Assembly (NCBI GenBank): GCA_019137255.1
Contig: WPDH01000075.1
Coordinates: 1 to 64,000, forward strand
Direction of reading: 5' to 3'
Length of the DNA: 64,000 bases
From: Corinectria fuckeliana
Lineage: Eukaryota > Ascomycota > Sordariomycetes > Hypocreales > Nectriaceae
Shown here: in pieces, positions 10,961 to 19,182 of the stretch
Layout of the letters: each line of letters begins with the position of its first letter
How positions within the stretch are numbered: position 1 is the stretch's first letter
Notes under the pieces: generated by a model
Told to the model about the DNA's origin: nothing
Databases searched by the model: none
What the model saw: only the letters and a program-made list of their open reading frames with translations
Program-made: the position numbers and the translations under genes

Positions 10961-12841
10961 TTACAGCGTCATCCGCGACGAATTCGCCCGTCGCTCTGCG
11001 CTCTCACGTCGCTGTTCTTCGGCCTGCACCAGCTCCTCCGGCAATTCAACTACCCTGGCCCTCAAAAACTCCGAAATGCTCTTCCCAAACCCATCCAGCA
11101 CACTGCTGCTGCTTACGCCGTCCTGCAAGATGCCCTTGATCACGAAGTGAACTGCACTCAGGCGCGGAAACTCGCACCGCTCGACTGAGTAGCGAGGGTC
11201 CCAGTCGTCAGCCAGGAGCTCGACCAGCTTCGGCACAGTCAAGAAGGCCTGCGCAAAGGGAAAAGCCTCTGGATCGCGGACCCAGAAGCCGACGTTGGCA
11301 TTGCCGCCCTTGTCGCCGCTGCGGGCGAAGAAGAGGTCGCCAAGGGGGCGCTTGATTAACCGTCCGTGTGTGGATGGCATCTTTGTCGACTCCAAGTTAG
11401 TAAACGGTGATGGCTCCAAGGAAGGTGGTCTCATGTCTCTGAAGTTTGGTGCTGGAACAGCATGCTGCTCCCCGGAGACGAAGTGAACTGTCAAGTTGGG
11501 GAGCACTGCCTGTGGGATCAGAGCCGGAAAGTAGGATACGAACGGCTTCGGCTCCATCGTCCGCCAGTCCATCCCCAGATGCAAGCCGCAGTACCCCTGC
11601 ATTCCATTGTAGAAGATGGCCCTTCGGAACTGGGTAAACGCCTCCTTGTCCGGGCTTTGCGCGAAGAATCTGAACTGGACGGTGCAGTCCTTCTGGCTCC
11701 GCGGGTCGATGGGCGGCGACCCGTACTTGTCGATGGAGAAGGTCGTGAAGTCGTCGAGGTTGACTTGCCCGAGGACTTGCTCCTTCATCAGGTTGAACTT
11801 GAAGCCCGTGTCGCCGCCAGCAGCATAGGCTGAGATCTCGGCCTGGAACCCGCCTAGTACGCTGATGGAGACCTTTGCAGTCTCGGGCGGAGAGATTCCC
11901 ACGATGCCTGACAGTCGAACTCGGTCTTTACCGACCTGCTCCAGATAAGCACAGTCGATCCGCGCCACGACGTCTGGGTTGAGGTATCTCGACCCTTGGA
12001 TCTCGTATAGGAGCTGCCCTTTGCACGTGTCCACCGTCACAACGCCGTTGCTACCCTCAGGCTTGGTGATGACGGACGTCCCGTCTGCTGCAATCTCGGC
12101 AATGGGATATCCGACATGGTGCAGATGGGCAATCTCCCGAGCACCGCAGTAGTTTCCACCAGTCACGTAGGCACCGCACTCGGTGAGATGGCCGGCCATG
12201 AGACTGCCGGCAATCTGGTCGTAGTCGGTAGCTTTCCAGCCCCAGTGCCAGGAAGCGAGCGCCATGACGGGGGACGCATCGCAACACCGGCCGCAGATGA
12301 CAATGTCGGCGCCCTTCTCGAGGGCCGTGATGATTCCGCTCTGTCCGGTGTACACGTTCGCCGCGAGGATCCGCCGGCCTCCCGCCTCAAACACCCGGCC
12401 CGCTTGGTCGAGGTGCTGCGGGTTCCCGAACCGGTTGTTCCGCACCTGCTCGGTAACATCGTCGCCCTCGACCCAAGCGACGCTCATGTGCCGGATCCCC
12501 AAGCTCCGGAAGTACGAGTCGACCTTCTCGGCCAGGCCTTTCGGGTTGAGGGCGCCCCCGTCGTGGACGACCTTGATGCCGTTGTTGGCCACGGCGCGGG
12601 CGCCCTCTCCGTTCTTCCAGGCCAGTTGCTCGAGGAAGCTGGGTTCGTAGCCGAGATCGGGCCTTGACTGAAGCTCGATGGCTTTCCAGGCGATGTTGAA
12701 CTCGGCCAGGTAGTCGGCCGTGATGGCGTCCACGGCGCCGCTGGAGGCGAGGCGATACACTTGGTCGAGGCCGTCGCCAATGGCACCGGAGGCGTTGCCA
12801 ATCCGGATGGGACGGCGAGTTTTGGCCTCAGCCTCTGGCAT
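10961..12841 (-). CDS. AtuA/DUF1446 family protein (acyclic terpene utilisation A-like)
   Basis: Single exon, 626 aa from the ATG at 12841. The frame stays open upstream but is not protein-like, and the family homology starts at RRPIRIGNASGAIGDG. The large N-terminal DUF1446 region includes YEPSFLEQLAW, VAWVEGDDVTEQV, ANVYTG and GADIVICGRCCDASP. The C-terminal AtuA-like domain carries the conserved LFFARSGDKGGNANVG. Bacterial AtuA is encoded with enzymes of citronellol/geraniol breakdown, but its reaction is not settled, so this protein is named by family only. The end (RMTL) is not a PTS1. It is divergent from the acyl-CoA synthetase across 548 bp and tandem with the MaoC gene, so a role in the same acyl-CoA pathway is likely. 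Confidence 0.88.
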   Translation of the reverse strand: MPEAEAKTRRPIRIGNASGAIGDGLDQVYRLASSGAVDAITADYLAEFNIAWKAIELQSRPDLGYEPSFLEQLAWKNGEGARAVANNGIKVVHDGGALNPKGLAEKVDSYFRSLGIRHMSVAWVEGDDVTEQVRNNRFGNPQHLDQAGRVFEAGGRRILAANVYTGQSGIITALEKGADIVICGRCCDASPVMALASWHWGWKATDYDQIAGSLMAGHLTECGAYVTGGNYCGAREIAHLHHVGYPIAEIAADGTSVITKPEGSNGVVTVDTCKGQLLYEIQGSRYLNPDVVARIDCAYLEQVGKDRVRLSGIVGISPPETAKVSISVLGGFQAEISAYAAGGDTGFKFNLMKEQVLGQVNLDDFTTFSIDKYGSPPIDPRSQKDCTVQFRFFAQSPDKEAFTQFRRAIFYNGMQGYCGLHLGMDWRTMEPKPFVSYFPALIPQAVLPNLTVHFVSGEQHAVPAPNFRDMRPPSLEPSPFTNLESTKMPSTHGRLIKRPLGDLFFARSGDKGGNANVGFWVRDPEAFPFAQAFLTVPKLVELLADDWDPRYSVERCEFPRLSAVHFVIKGILQDGVSSSSVLDGFGKSISEFLRARVVELPEELVQAEEQRRESAERRANSSRMTL

Positions 12842-13389
12842 TGTCAATGGCGATGAAGGCTTTTGGTGAGCCAGGAAATGCATGGCTTGAAGCTGTCCGA
12901 AGCGATCATCCATGTCGCCCGCCTCGAGTTGCATTCCGTCTTCGGCAGCCAATACCATCGACGAGCCGCCATCACCGGCAGAGCACAGCACTCCTCACTT
13001 CTCAATTGTGCCACAACCCAAGCCCCGTGTTCTTGCAGCTCGCTATCTCGGTCGGGCCGGCCTACGATGCGGAGATGCATCGGCCCTAATGATTCATCGT
13101 GGGAGTGCGGGTCTACCCGAGACTATAAGTACATACGTACATAGTATGTATATAGATAGTAGTCGGCATCAACTACTAATGTACTATGTAAGCGATCCAT
13201 AACGGCCTGAAGCATGTGGGGGTTGACCGGGGTGGTGGAGGACATCTCCCAGGTCACTCGGTAAATCGTGTCGACTTTCCCCAGTCCGAGAGAGCCGGGT
13301 CTGTAGCACTATCGTCAGCTTCAATTTGGGATGCGACCGAGAACTTGGCGGTCCAGGTACGCATTTCCAGCACTCCGTCAACACCAGCC
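12842..13389. promoter_or_regulatory. Divergent promoter region between AtuA-like and acyl-CoA synthetase genes
   Basis: 548 bp between opposed start codons. A TATA-like, GTAC-rich stretch lies near 13122-13160. The frame of the synthetase stays open back to 13216, but that part is not family-like. Shared control of both genes is inferred from the geometry only. Confidence 0.45.
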
Positions 13390-15069
13390 ATGACGATTTA
13401 CAACCTTGATCGGAGGGTCGATATTCCCAAGGACCGGAACCTCACCCAGCTGCTTCACTCCTCGGCCTACGATCTTCCGGAATCCCACGTCATTGCGGCC
13501 GACAGCCTCACCAACCGGAGCATCACGCTGGGAGAGCTGCGAGACCGTGCAGGTCGGCTTGCCAACGGCTTCAAGCAGAAGCTCGATCCGCCAGATCAAG
13601 CAAGATGGGCCATTGCCCTCCCCAACAGCGTCGAGTTCCTGGAGCTCTTCCACTCCGTGCTATGGACTGGAGGCGTGGTGTGTCCCATCAACTATGCGCT
13701 GAAAGCTACTGAGCTCGGACGTGGAGTTGCAGTTTGCCGTCCTCACTTTGTTGTCGCGTACGGGAAGATCCTTCCTGCCATCAACGAGGCGGTTCAAGTC
13801 GCCGCCGCGGAGTTGAAGAGAGAGGGCGTGGAATGGCAACCACCGACTATCTTGACTGTCATTACCAAATCAGAAAATCATCTTCATATACCAGACGACT
13901 TTTTGGCTTCAGAGCGATTGGAAATCCCCCAATGGTCTGATACCACGAAACGACTTGCGTCCATTCATCTATCGTCCGGAACGACGGGAAAGCCCAAGGG
14001 AGTTGAGCTCTCGCACTTCAATTTCGTGGCCAACGTACACCAGCTCATCTCCCACGACTCGTCCCAGTTCCATCCCGCATCCAGGACTGTTGCGTTTACG
14101 CCTTGGGCCCATATCGCCATGACGACCATGCCAATGTTTCTAGGGCCCTACACCGGCATGTTCCATCACGCAATGCCGTCCTACAACCTGGAGGCTTTTG
14201 CAAAGCTGGTGGGATCGAGCCAAGCCACCTCTTTCCAAGGTGTCCCCTCTGTGGTTCTTGCACTAGCCAAGTCCGACGTCACAAAGCGATACGACTTCTC
14301 CCGGGCCGCGATCCTAAACGTCGGCGGGGCGCCGCTGAAAAAGGGCGACTTGGACACGCTCATGTCGCGGGCGCCCTGGAAGATGGTCCAGACCTACGGG
14401 ATGACAGAGGCGGCTGGTTACGTGGCCTATCAGCGCCTCGGCGAGTCTCTCCCAGAGGGCACGACCGGACAACTACTCCCAGGCATTGAAGCGCGATTGG
14501 TGAAGGAAGGGACGGAGAACGACGCGCCCTTGGGAGGTCCCGGCGAGTTGTGGCTGCGAGGACCGAACATCACTAACGGCTACGCCTTCAACGACGAAGC
14601 CAATAAGAAAGGATTCCCTCAAGAAGGCTGGTACAACACTGGCGATGTCTGCACGATCGACAAAGAGGGACGCCTCTCAATCGTGGGCCGAACCAAGGAC
14701 CTCATCAAATACAAGGGTTTCCAAGTATCTCCGGGGGAGCTTGAATCCTACATCAACTCGCACCCCGACGTGGCCGAGGCCGGGGTCGGGGCTCTGTGGG
14801 ATGAAAGCCAGCTGACGGAGGTGCCGACGGCCTGGGTGGTGCTCAAGCCGCATCTGTTAGAGAAGAACACCGCCGACAGGAAGAATTCTCTCAAGAATGT
14901 CCAGCACTGGATAGATGAACAGGTCAGCGGATACAAAAAGCTTCGCGGTGGTGTGTGGGAAGTGAGCAAGCTGCCGAGGAACGCGACGGGGAAGATCTTG
15001 AGAAAGGAAATGACGGAGATGAGGCAAGGACTTTGTTCGCTAGATAAGAGGTTTCCCGCCAAGTTATAG
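13390..15069 (+). CDS. Acyl-CoA synthetase / 4-coumarate-CoA-ligase-like AMP-binding enzyme, PTS1 -AKL
   Basis: Single exon, 559 aa from the ATG at 13390. The ANL-superfamily motifs are SSGTTGKPKG (residues 195-204, P-loop-like), YGMTEAAG (from 336), YNTGDVCTIDKEGRLSIVGRT (hinge region), KGFQVSPGELE, and PRNATGKILRKEM with the C-terminal catalytic Lys. The end PAKL is a canonical PTS1, so activation of the acid probably happens inside the peroxisome. The enzyme makes an acyl-adenylate and then the CoA thioester, giving the expected first step for the hydratases in this neighbourhood. The carboxylic acid substrate (aromatic, branched or terpenoid) cannot be read from the sequence. Confidence 0.93.
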   Translation: MTIYNLDRRVDIPKDRNLTQLLHSSAYDLPESHVIAADSLTNRSITLGELRDRAGRLANGFKQKLDPPDQARWAIALPNSVEFLELFHSVLWTGGVVCPINYALKATELGRGVAVCRPHFVVAYGKILPAINEAVQVAAAELKREGVEWQPPTILTVITKSENHLHIPDDFLASERLEIPQWSDTTKRLASIHLSSGTTGKPKGVELSHFNFVANVHQLISHDSSQFHPASRTVAFTPWAHIAMTTMPMFLGPYTGMFHHAMPSYNLEAFAKLVGSSQATSFQGVPSVVLALAKSDVTKRYDFSRAAILNVGGAPLKKGDLDTLMSRAPWKMVQTYGMTEAAGYVAYQRLGESLPEGTTGQLLPGIEARLVKEGTENDAPLGGPGELWLRGPNITNGYAFNDEANKKGFPQEGWYNTGDVCTIDKEGRLSIVGRTKDLIKYKGFQVSPGELESYINSHPDVAEAGVGALWDESQLTEVPTAWVVLKPHLLEKNTADRKNSLKNVQHWIDEQVSGYKKLRGGVWEVSKLPRNATGKILRKEMTEMRQGLCSLDKRFPAKL

Positions 15070-15229
15070 AATAGAGACAAGACAAGGGTTGAGACTAAGA
15101 TGATGGCTATGTTTGTGGACTCCTTGGCCAAAGTCTCATCAACGTCGTCTGTCTCTGCAGGGCGGTAGAATCTGAAGATAGGGACTAGACGTTGTTGAGA
15201 CCTGGACGGCAGTCCGGAGCTGACGTTTT

Positions 15230-15827
15230 GTGAAGCTACTCGACAGATTGCAAGCTCTGGCAAAAACGGCCCTGGAAAGTGAAGACGACGGCAGGGCCGT
15301 GTACCCAGTCGAGGAGTAAGTCAGTGATGCCTCTGAAGTACACCCGCTGACCACGCCAGATGTACCGACAAAACGTCCTTTGACCTGCACATGTCCAGCG
15401 ACGGGGTCAAAGCAATGAGCAAATGATTTGCAGAAGAGAAGGTACTAGACCCGAACGATGCGTCTGACGTTCATATCTTGGAGTACCCCCCCCCCGAGTT
15501 TCGCTTCACCCGCCCAGAGGTGCTCAAGCATCCGGACCCTCACGTCGTCTTTGCGGAGCTTGACTACATCCCTGGCGAGGTGGAAACATCCGTTCCCTAT
15601 TAGCGAGCAGTAGTAGAACGGGCACACCGGTATATGGGATTCTCAAGGACACTCAAAGGGAGCATCGGTTGTGCTCGATCGAGGTATACAAGAGCCCTGG
15701 ATACTTGAAGGATGTCCATGTACCGAGGAAAGCCGTTCAGACCAGCATCGCCAACACCAAGCATTTGAGGACGGGGTTGAAACATCACTTTCTGCAAAAG
15801 AAAGGAGGTTTTCTGTACAGAGAATAG
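15230..15827 (+). pseudogene. Broken ABM (antibiotic biosynthesis monooxygenase)-like dimeric alpha/beta barrel gene
   Basis: Readable protein starts at 15230 in VKLLDRLQALAKTALE. It crosses a good intron (15316-15359, GTAAGT...CCAG) into a segment with a helix-strand pattern (FDLHMSSDGVKAMSK, then HVVFAELDYIPGEVETSVPY). It then continues in another frame as SIEVYKSPGYLKDVH, ANTKHLRTGLKHHF and QKKGGFLYRE to a stop at 15825-15827. Both halves look like ABM-superfamily repeats. Lesions seen: TGA at 15424-15426, TAG at 15601-15603, a one-base frame change between about 15570 and 15615, and no ATG at the front (an in-frame TGA lies just upstream of 15230). A run of ten C at 15486-15495 keeps the frame. 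Sequencing error could explain one lesion but hardly all of them. The gene lies next to the synthetase and may be a lost member of the cluster. Confidence 0.7.
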
Positions 15828-16440
15828 GATATGAAGCAAGAGGAGTGTATTTAGCTACCACAGCCTAGAGACACATGCTAATGAACTGCCATCTCAAAAC
15901 TCAACAGACCAATGCACACTGAGCTACTTCTGCCTGCTTCTCGCCATAGTCCATCTCATTATCGATACACTGGCTCATGAACAAGACTGCGATATGACCT
16001 TGGACTATGCCCCACCGTCAACAGCCCGGATATCCCAAGCTCGGCATCTCTCCTACAGACCCAAGGCATACAACGCGAGGTCCACCTCATGAGCCATCTC
16101 CACCCGGGGTGGGATGACCAGGAGGATGTTCGGAGGGGTACACCCGGATGGCGGGGGGAGCGGGCACTGAATCATTAGTGCCGCCTCCAGGAGGTGGCGA
16201 GAACCTGTGAGCATGGGATGTCAACTCCGCGAAGCATCGCCATGTGTGGTTCGCTGGAAATGAGGGGTTCTTGGACAAGTGCAGCTGACGGACAGGCCCA
16301 ATCCCCGAGGCAGACGTGGGTGAAGTGATCTGGCCGTGGCATATATGTGTGCCACGAGGGGGCCTTCTACGATGCCCTGGGTAGTCCTCCATTCTCTTCA
16401 CGTTCTCCATTGACCCTCTGGACCAGCTTTTCTGCACATC
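15828..16440. other. Intergenic, nothing supported
   Basis: A minus-strand open stretch (16087-16869) crosses this region but has Arg/Pro/Ser-rich, non-protein-like composition and no family motif. No RNA gene was seen. Confidence 0.4.
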
Positions 16441-16745
16441 ATGGCTCCTTCGGCTGTTTCCGACTTGGCCGCGAATGGCAGCAACGGGCAGCTGCGGCTG
16501 GGCGTTCCCTTGTCGAGGCCCATCCGCATTGCAGGGTACTCTGGAGGTGAGTTGTCGGCACCATGGCGCCCGACATGCGCACCGCCGTCGGTAGACCGTT
16601 CTTCGAGTACTGGGTCGCGCTGATGCCGCAGTCGTTCGTCGAGGAGACGTCCAGCTTTGATGGTTTGGGCAAGAACTTGTGCGAGGTACATTAGGGGCAA
16701 ACATGTGGACATCCCGAACAAGTTCCTTGAACGAGGCAAGGTATA
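16441..16745 (+). pseudogene. Possible gene remnant, family not recognised
   Basis: The plus strand opens with an ATG and a natural-looking N-terminus ending PLSRPIRIAGYSGG. It then has a possible donor (GTGAGT at 16549-16554) and further down protein-like stretches (RPFFEYWVALMPQSFVEE, then in another frame RYIRGKHVDIPNKFLERGK). RPIRIAGxSGG resembles the start of AtuA/DUF1446 proteins, but the following segments do not fit that family as I know it. No continuous model could be built, so a truncated or decayed gene is the cautious reading. Confidence 0.25.
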
Positions 16746-16911
16746 ATGGACAAGACAGGAGGTCTAGTAGTAGTATGCATATTAAGTCTATGATTGAAGT
16801 CAGCCAGATACACTCCGTGATCAACATTCTCGCATCACCTTCTGTCCATCTCCATCCCACGCCGACCATTGCGTACCTAGCGGCAGCAGAACGGACCCTG
16901 TTAAAGCCCCG

Positions 16912-18795
16912 TCAACGAGGAATCCAAAGACCGCCGTTTCCATACACTTGATCCCTCATGGCACTCGACTCGGACCTCACGCCAGCCCAGTGCACCGGGA
17001 ACCTATCCACGCCGTTCTGCACCTTGCCCGTCGCCTCATTGAGGCGGTCCGAGAAGCTCCTCTCGCTCCTCGTGATCTTGACGCTTGCGACCGCCTCCTG
17101 CGGCTCCCAATTCGGCCGCCCCAGCGTGGCCAGCGTCGTCATCACATCCTGGCCGTGTTCCTCGATGAGCCCTTCGTCCGAAAGACCCCGTGTCCATGGG
17201 CGCAGGTACCCCATCAGGATTACCTTCAGCCGGGCGTCGAAGAAGGCCACGTCCTCGAAGTCGTTGATGATGTGCACGGCTACCTTGTTCCTCTGCACGA
17301 CGCCTGGAGTCGCGTTTCGCAGAGGCGCAATCGTCACAAGCGCCTCGTACCAGTCGCCGGCGATGTCTTCGAGCCCTTGCTTCGGCTGGATGCACGCCCA
17401 CGCCACACACACTCCCGCCATGCGCATCTTGACCTCATCCGGCACATCGCCGAGATTCGCCGTCGGGATGCCCAGCTCTCTGGCCGAGATGCCGCTTCCG
17501 CGGACCACCTTGCCCGAAAACTTGAGCGGGAACGGGGCCTCGGGGCCAGTGTCGGGGCCGACGACGGAGAGCGGCCCGTCGAGCATCGCACCGCCGACGA
17601 TGGGGTCGTACCGCCCGGCCTTTCCGTTCTTCCAGCTCTCGTTGACTCTCTCGCCCATCCCGGAGCTCTGATACGCCTTGCTCGCGGCCTTGCGGACCGT
17701 CTCCTTGGGGACCAGCCTCTTTGCGCCGCTCTGCGCCACGGCCCCCGCCACGCCCGTGTACTTCTTCACCACCTGCTGGCCGATGGTGGTGGCGACCTTG
17801 ACGCCGAACTCTAGGGGCATGGTGCTGAGGCTGGAGCCGCGGACGGCGCTGACGTCTGTCGAGGTGCTCGCGATGCGGAAGACCGGACTGCCGCAGAGGG
17901 CCTTCTTGCCTTCGCCGCCCTCGCTGAGGACGAGGCGGAAGTACCCGTCGGTGGCCGCAGCAGGAATGCGCACGATGTGCGTCTCTCTCAGAACGTGCTT
18001 CCGCGCCTTGCCGGAGACCCTCTTGAAGAAGCGCTTCAGGTCGCGTTGGATGGCACGCTCCTCGTTCTCCGGGATGTGCTCGGGCAGCGCTTTGGAGGCC
18101 GGGGTGACGTTGATCCAGCCGCCCGTGGTGCCCATCAGCGCCTTGAGCGACATGCCCACGTTGCCCGAGAAGCCCTTTTGCTGCAGCCACACGGTCCTGT
18201 CGGCCGGCAGCGGGGCGTCGGAGAGGACGGAGATGGGCACCGAGGTGGCCGGGCCGCGGTACCAAACCAAGGCGTGCGAGTGGCGGATGATGGTGAAGTG
18301 CCGGTTGGACTCGGCGGGGTGGCTGATAAGCCCGCCGGCGAAGTACTGGGCCTCGCCGAGGGCGGCCTTCCACTTGGACTGGTCCTTGGGCTTCTGGTCT
18401 TGGGCGGCGGCGTCGGCGGCGGACAGGGCGGACGAGCTCTTGACGCGTCTGATCTCGTTTGCCGGCTGGGGACTAGGCGACGCCGACGACGACGATGAGC
18501 CTTGTCTGGGCAGCGGGTCGACGACAAAGTCGACCTGCAGGTTGCCGGCGCCATCGACGAAGCCGGAACGTTCCCGGGGGTGAGCGCCGGTGAGGTTGGT
18601 GGCCGAGCGCACGGGCCGGAGCGGGCGCCGTGCCGGAGACGGCTGCGGATGCGGATGCGGATGCGGAGCCAGGGGTGCGCCGGCGTAGATGTAGATGTTG
18701 GAGCTGGAGCTGTCATTGTAGGGGCTGTAAGGCGGAGGCGGCGGTGATGGCGGCGGCGGCTGAGGCCTGACCGACCAGGCTGGCTGCTTCTCCAT
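16912..18795 (-). CDS. Large protein with a C-terminal riboflavin-kinase-like domain lacking the catalytic Glu
   Basis: Single exon, 627 aa from the ATG at 18795; a longer frame would need a TTG start. Residues 1-140 are Pro/Ser-rich and low-complexity. About 165-380 is a conserved-looking region of unknown function with basic helices. From about 425 a flavokinase-like barrel is recognisable: GKVVRGSGISARELGIPTANL contains the PTAN motif (444-447) that binds ATP/Mg in riboflavin kinases, and later HIIND-F...DARLKVILMGYLRPW. In active kinases a Glu precedes the x-H-[IL] strand (human METHIM). Here the residue is Ala506 (KVAVHII), so kinase activity is doubtful. A ligand-binding or scaffold role is possible. 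It is not the normal FMN1 enzyme, which is far shorter. Confidence 0.8.
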   Translation of the reverse strand: MEKQPAWSVRPQPPPPSPPPPPYSPYNDSSSSNIYIYAGAPLAPHPHPHPQPSPARRPLRPVRSATNLTGAHPRERSGFVDGAGNLQVDFVVDPLPRQGSSSSSASPSPQPANEIRRVKSSSALSAADAAAQDQKPKDQSKWKAALGEAQYFAGGLISHPAESNRHFTIIRHSHALVWYRGPATSVPISVLSDAPLPADRTVWLQQKGFSGNVGMSLKALMGTTGGWINVTPASKALPEHIPENEERAIQRDLKRFFKRVSGKARKHVLRETHIVRIPAAATDGYFRLVLSEGGEGKKALCGSPVFRIASTSTDVSAVRGSSLSTMPLEFGVKVATTIGQQVVKKYTGVAGAVAQSGAKRLVPKETVRKAASKAYQSSGMGERVNESWKNGKAGRYDPIVGGAMLDGPLSVVGPDTGPEAPFPLKFSGKVVRGSGISARELGIPTANLGDVPDEVKMRMAGVCVAWACIQPKQGLEDIAGDWYEALVTIAPLRNATPGVVQRNKVAVHIINDFEDVAFFDARLKVILMGYLRPWTRGLSDEGLIEEHGQDVMTTLATLGRPNWEPQEAVASVKITRSERSFSDRLNEATGKVQNGVDRFPVHWAGVRSESSAMRDQVYGNGGLWIPR

Positions 18796-19182
18796 GTCAC
18801 AGAATGGCTTCGTGGCTGGTTTTGTCGAGTTTTGTATCAAAGGGAAACTCGTCCAAGGGGCGATGAATGAGGCCTCCCCTCTCCTCTTGGCATGGGAAAT
18901 TGCACCGTGCTGCTACCTAAACACACAGTGCGGAATACCGCCACTTATCGGACTATTGCACGTCGCATCATTCCGCCATCTGCTATACGTGTTTCAAATA
19001 TCTATATCAGAGAACTGAGACTTGAATCGTGCATTTCTTGGCGACTTGGGCTTGGCCTTCATTATCCGTCCTACAGCTTCTAGCATCATATGTGTGTGTT
19101 TGTGAAAACCATCGTAACTACTGTATCGTCTGTCGATGTACTTACGTATGAATACTCCCGAGATTTGCTGCATAATTGCGCT
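18796..19182. other. Intergenic: promoter side of the riboflavin-kinase-like gene
   Basis: 387 bp between two minus-strand genes. It holds the 5' flank of the riboflavin-kinase-like gene and the 3' UTR of the aminopeptidase gene. No other feature was recognised. Confidence 0.4.

Noticed and set aside
13216..13389. In-frame N-terminal extension of the acyl-CoA synthetase
   Set aside because: It does not begin at an ATG-like family start, the composition is not protein-like, and ANL-family homology begins just after the ATG at 13390.
6825..15069. Reading the ligase plus crotonase set as a host-selective toxin cluster like the Alternaria AKT genes
   Set aside because: The shared enzyme classes are generic peroxisomal ones. 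No polyketide synthase or P450 is present, and AtuA plus hydratase-2 fit breakdown better.
16087..16869. 260-codon minus-strand open frame
   Set aside because: Arg/Pro/Ser-rich and without motif; the plus strand shows more protein-like segments.
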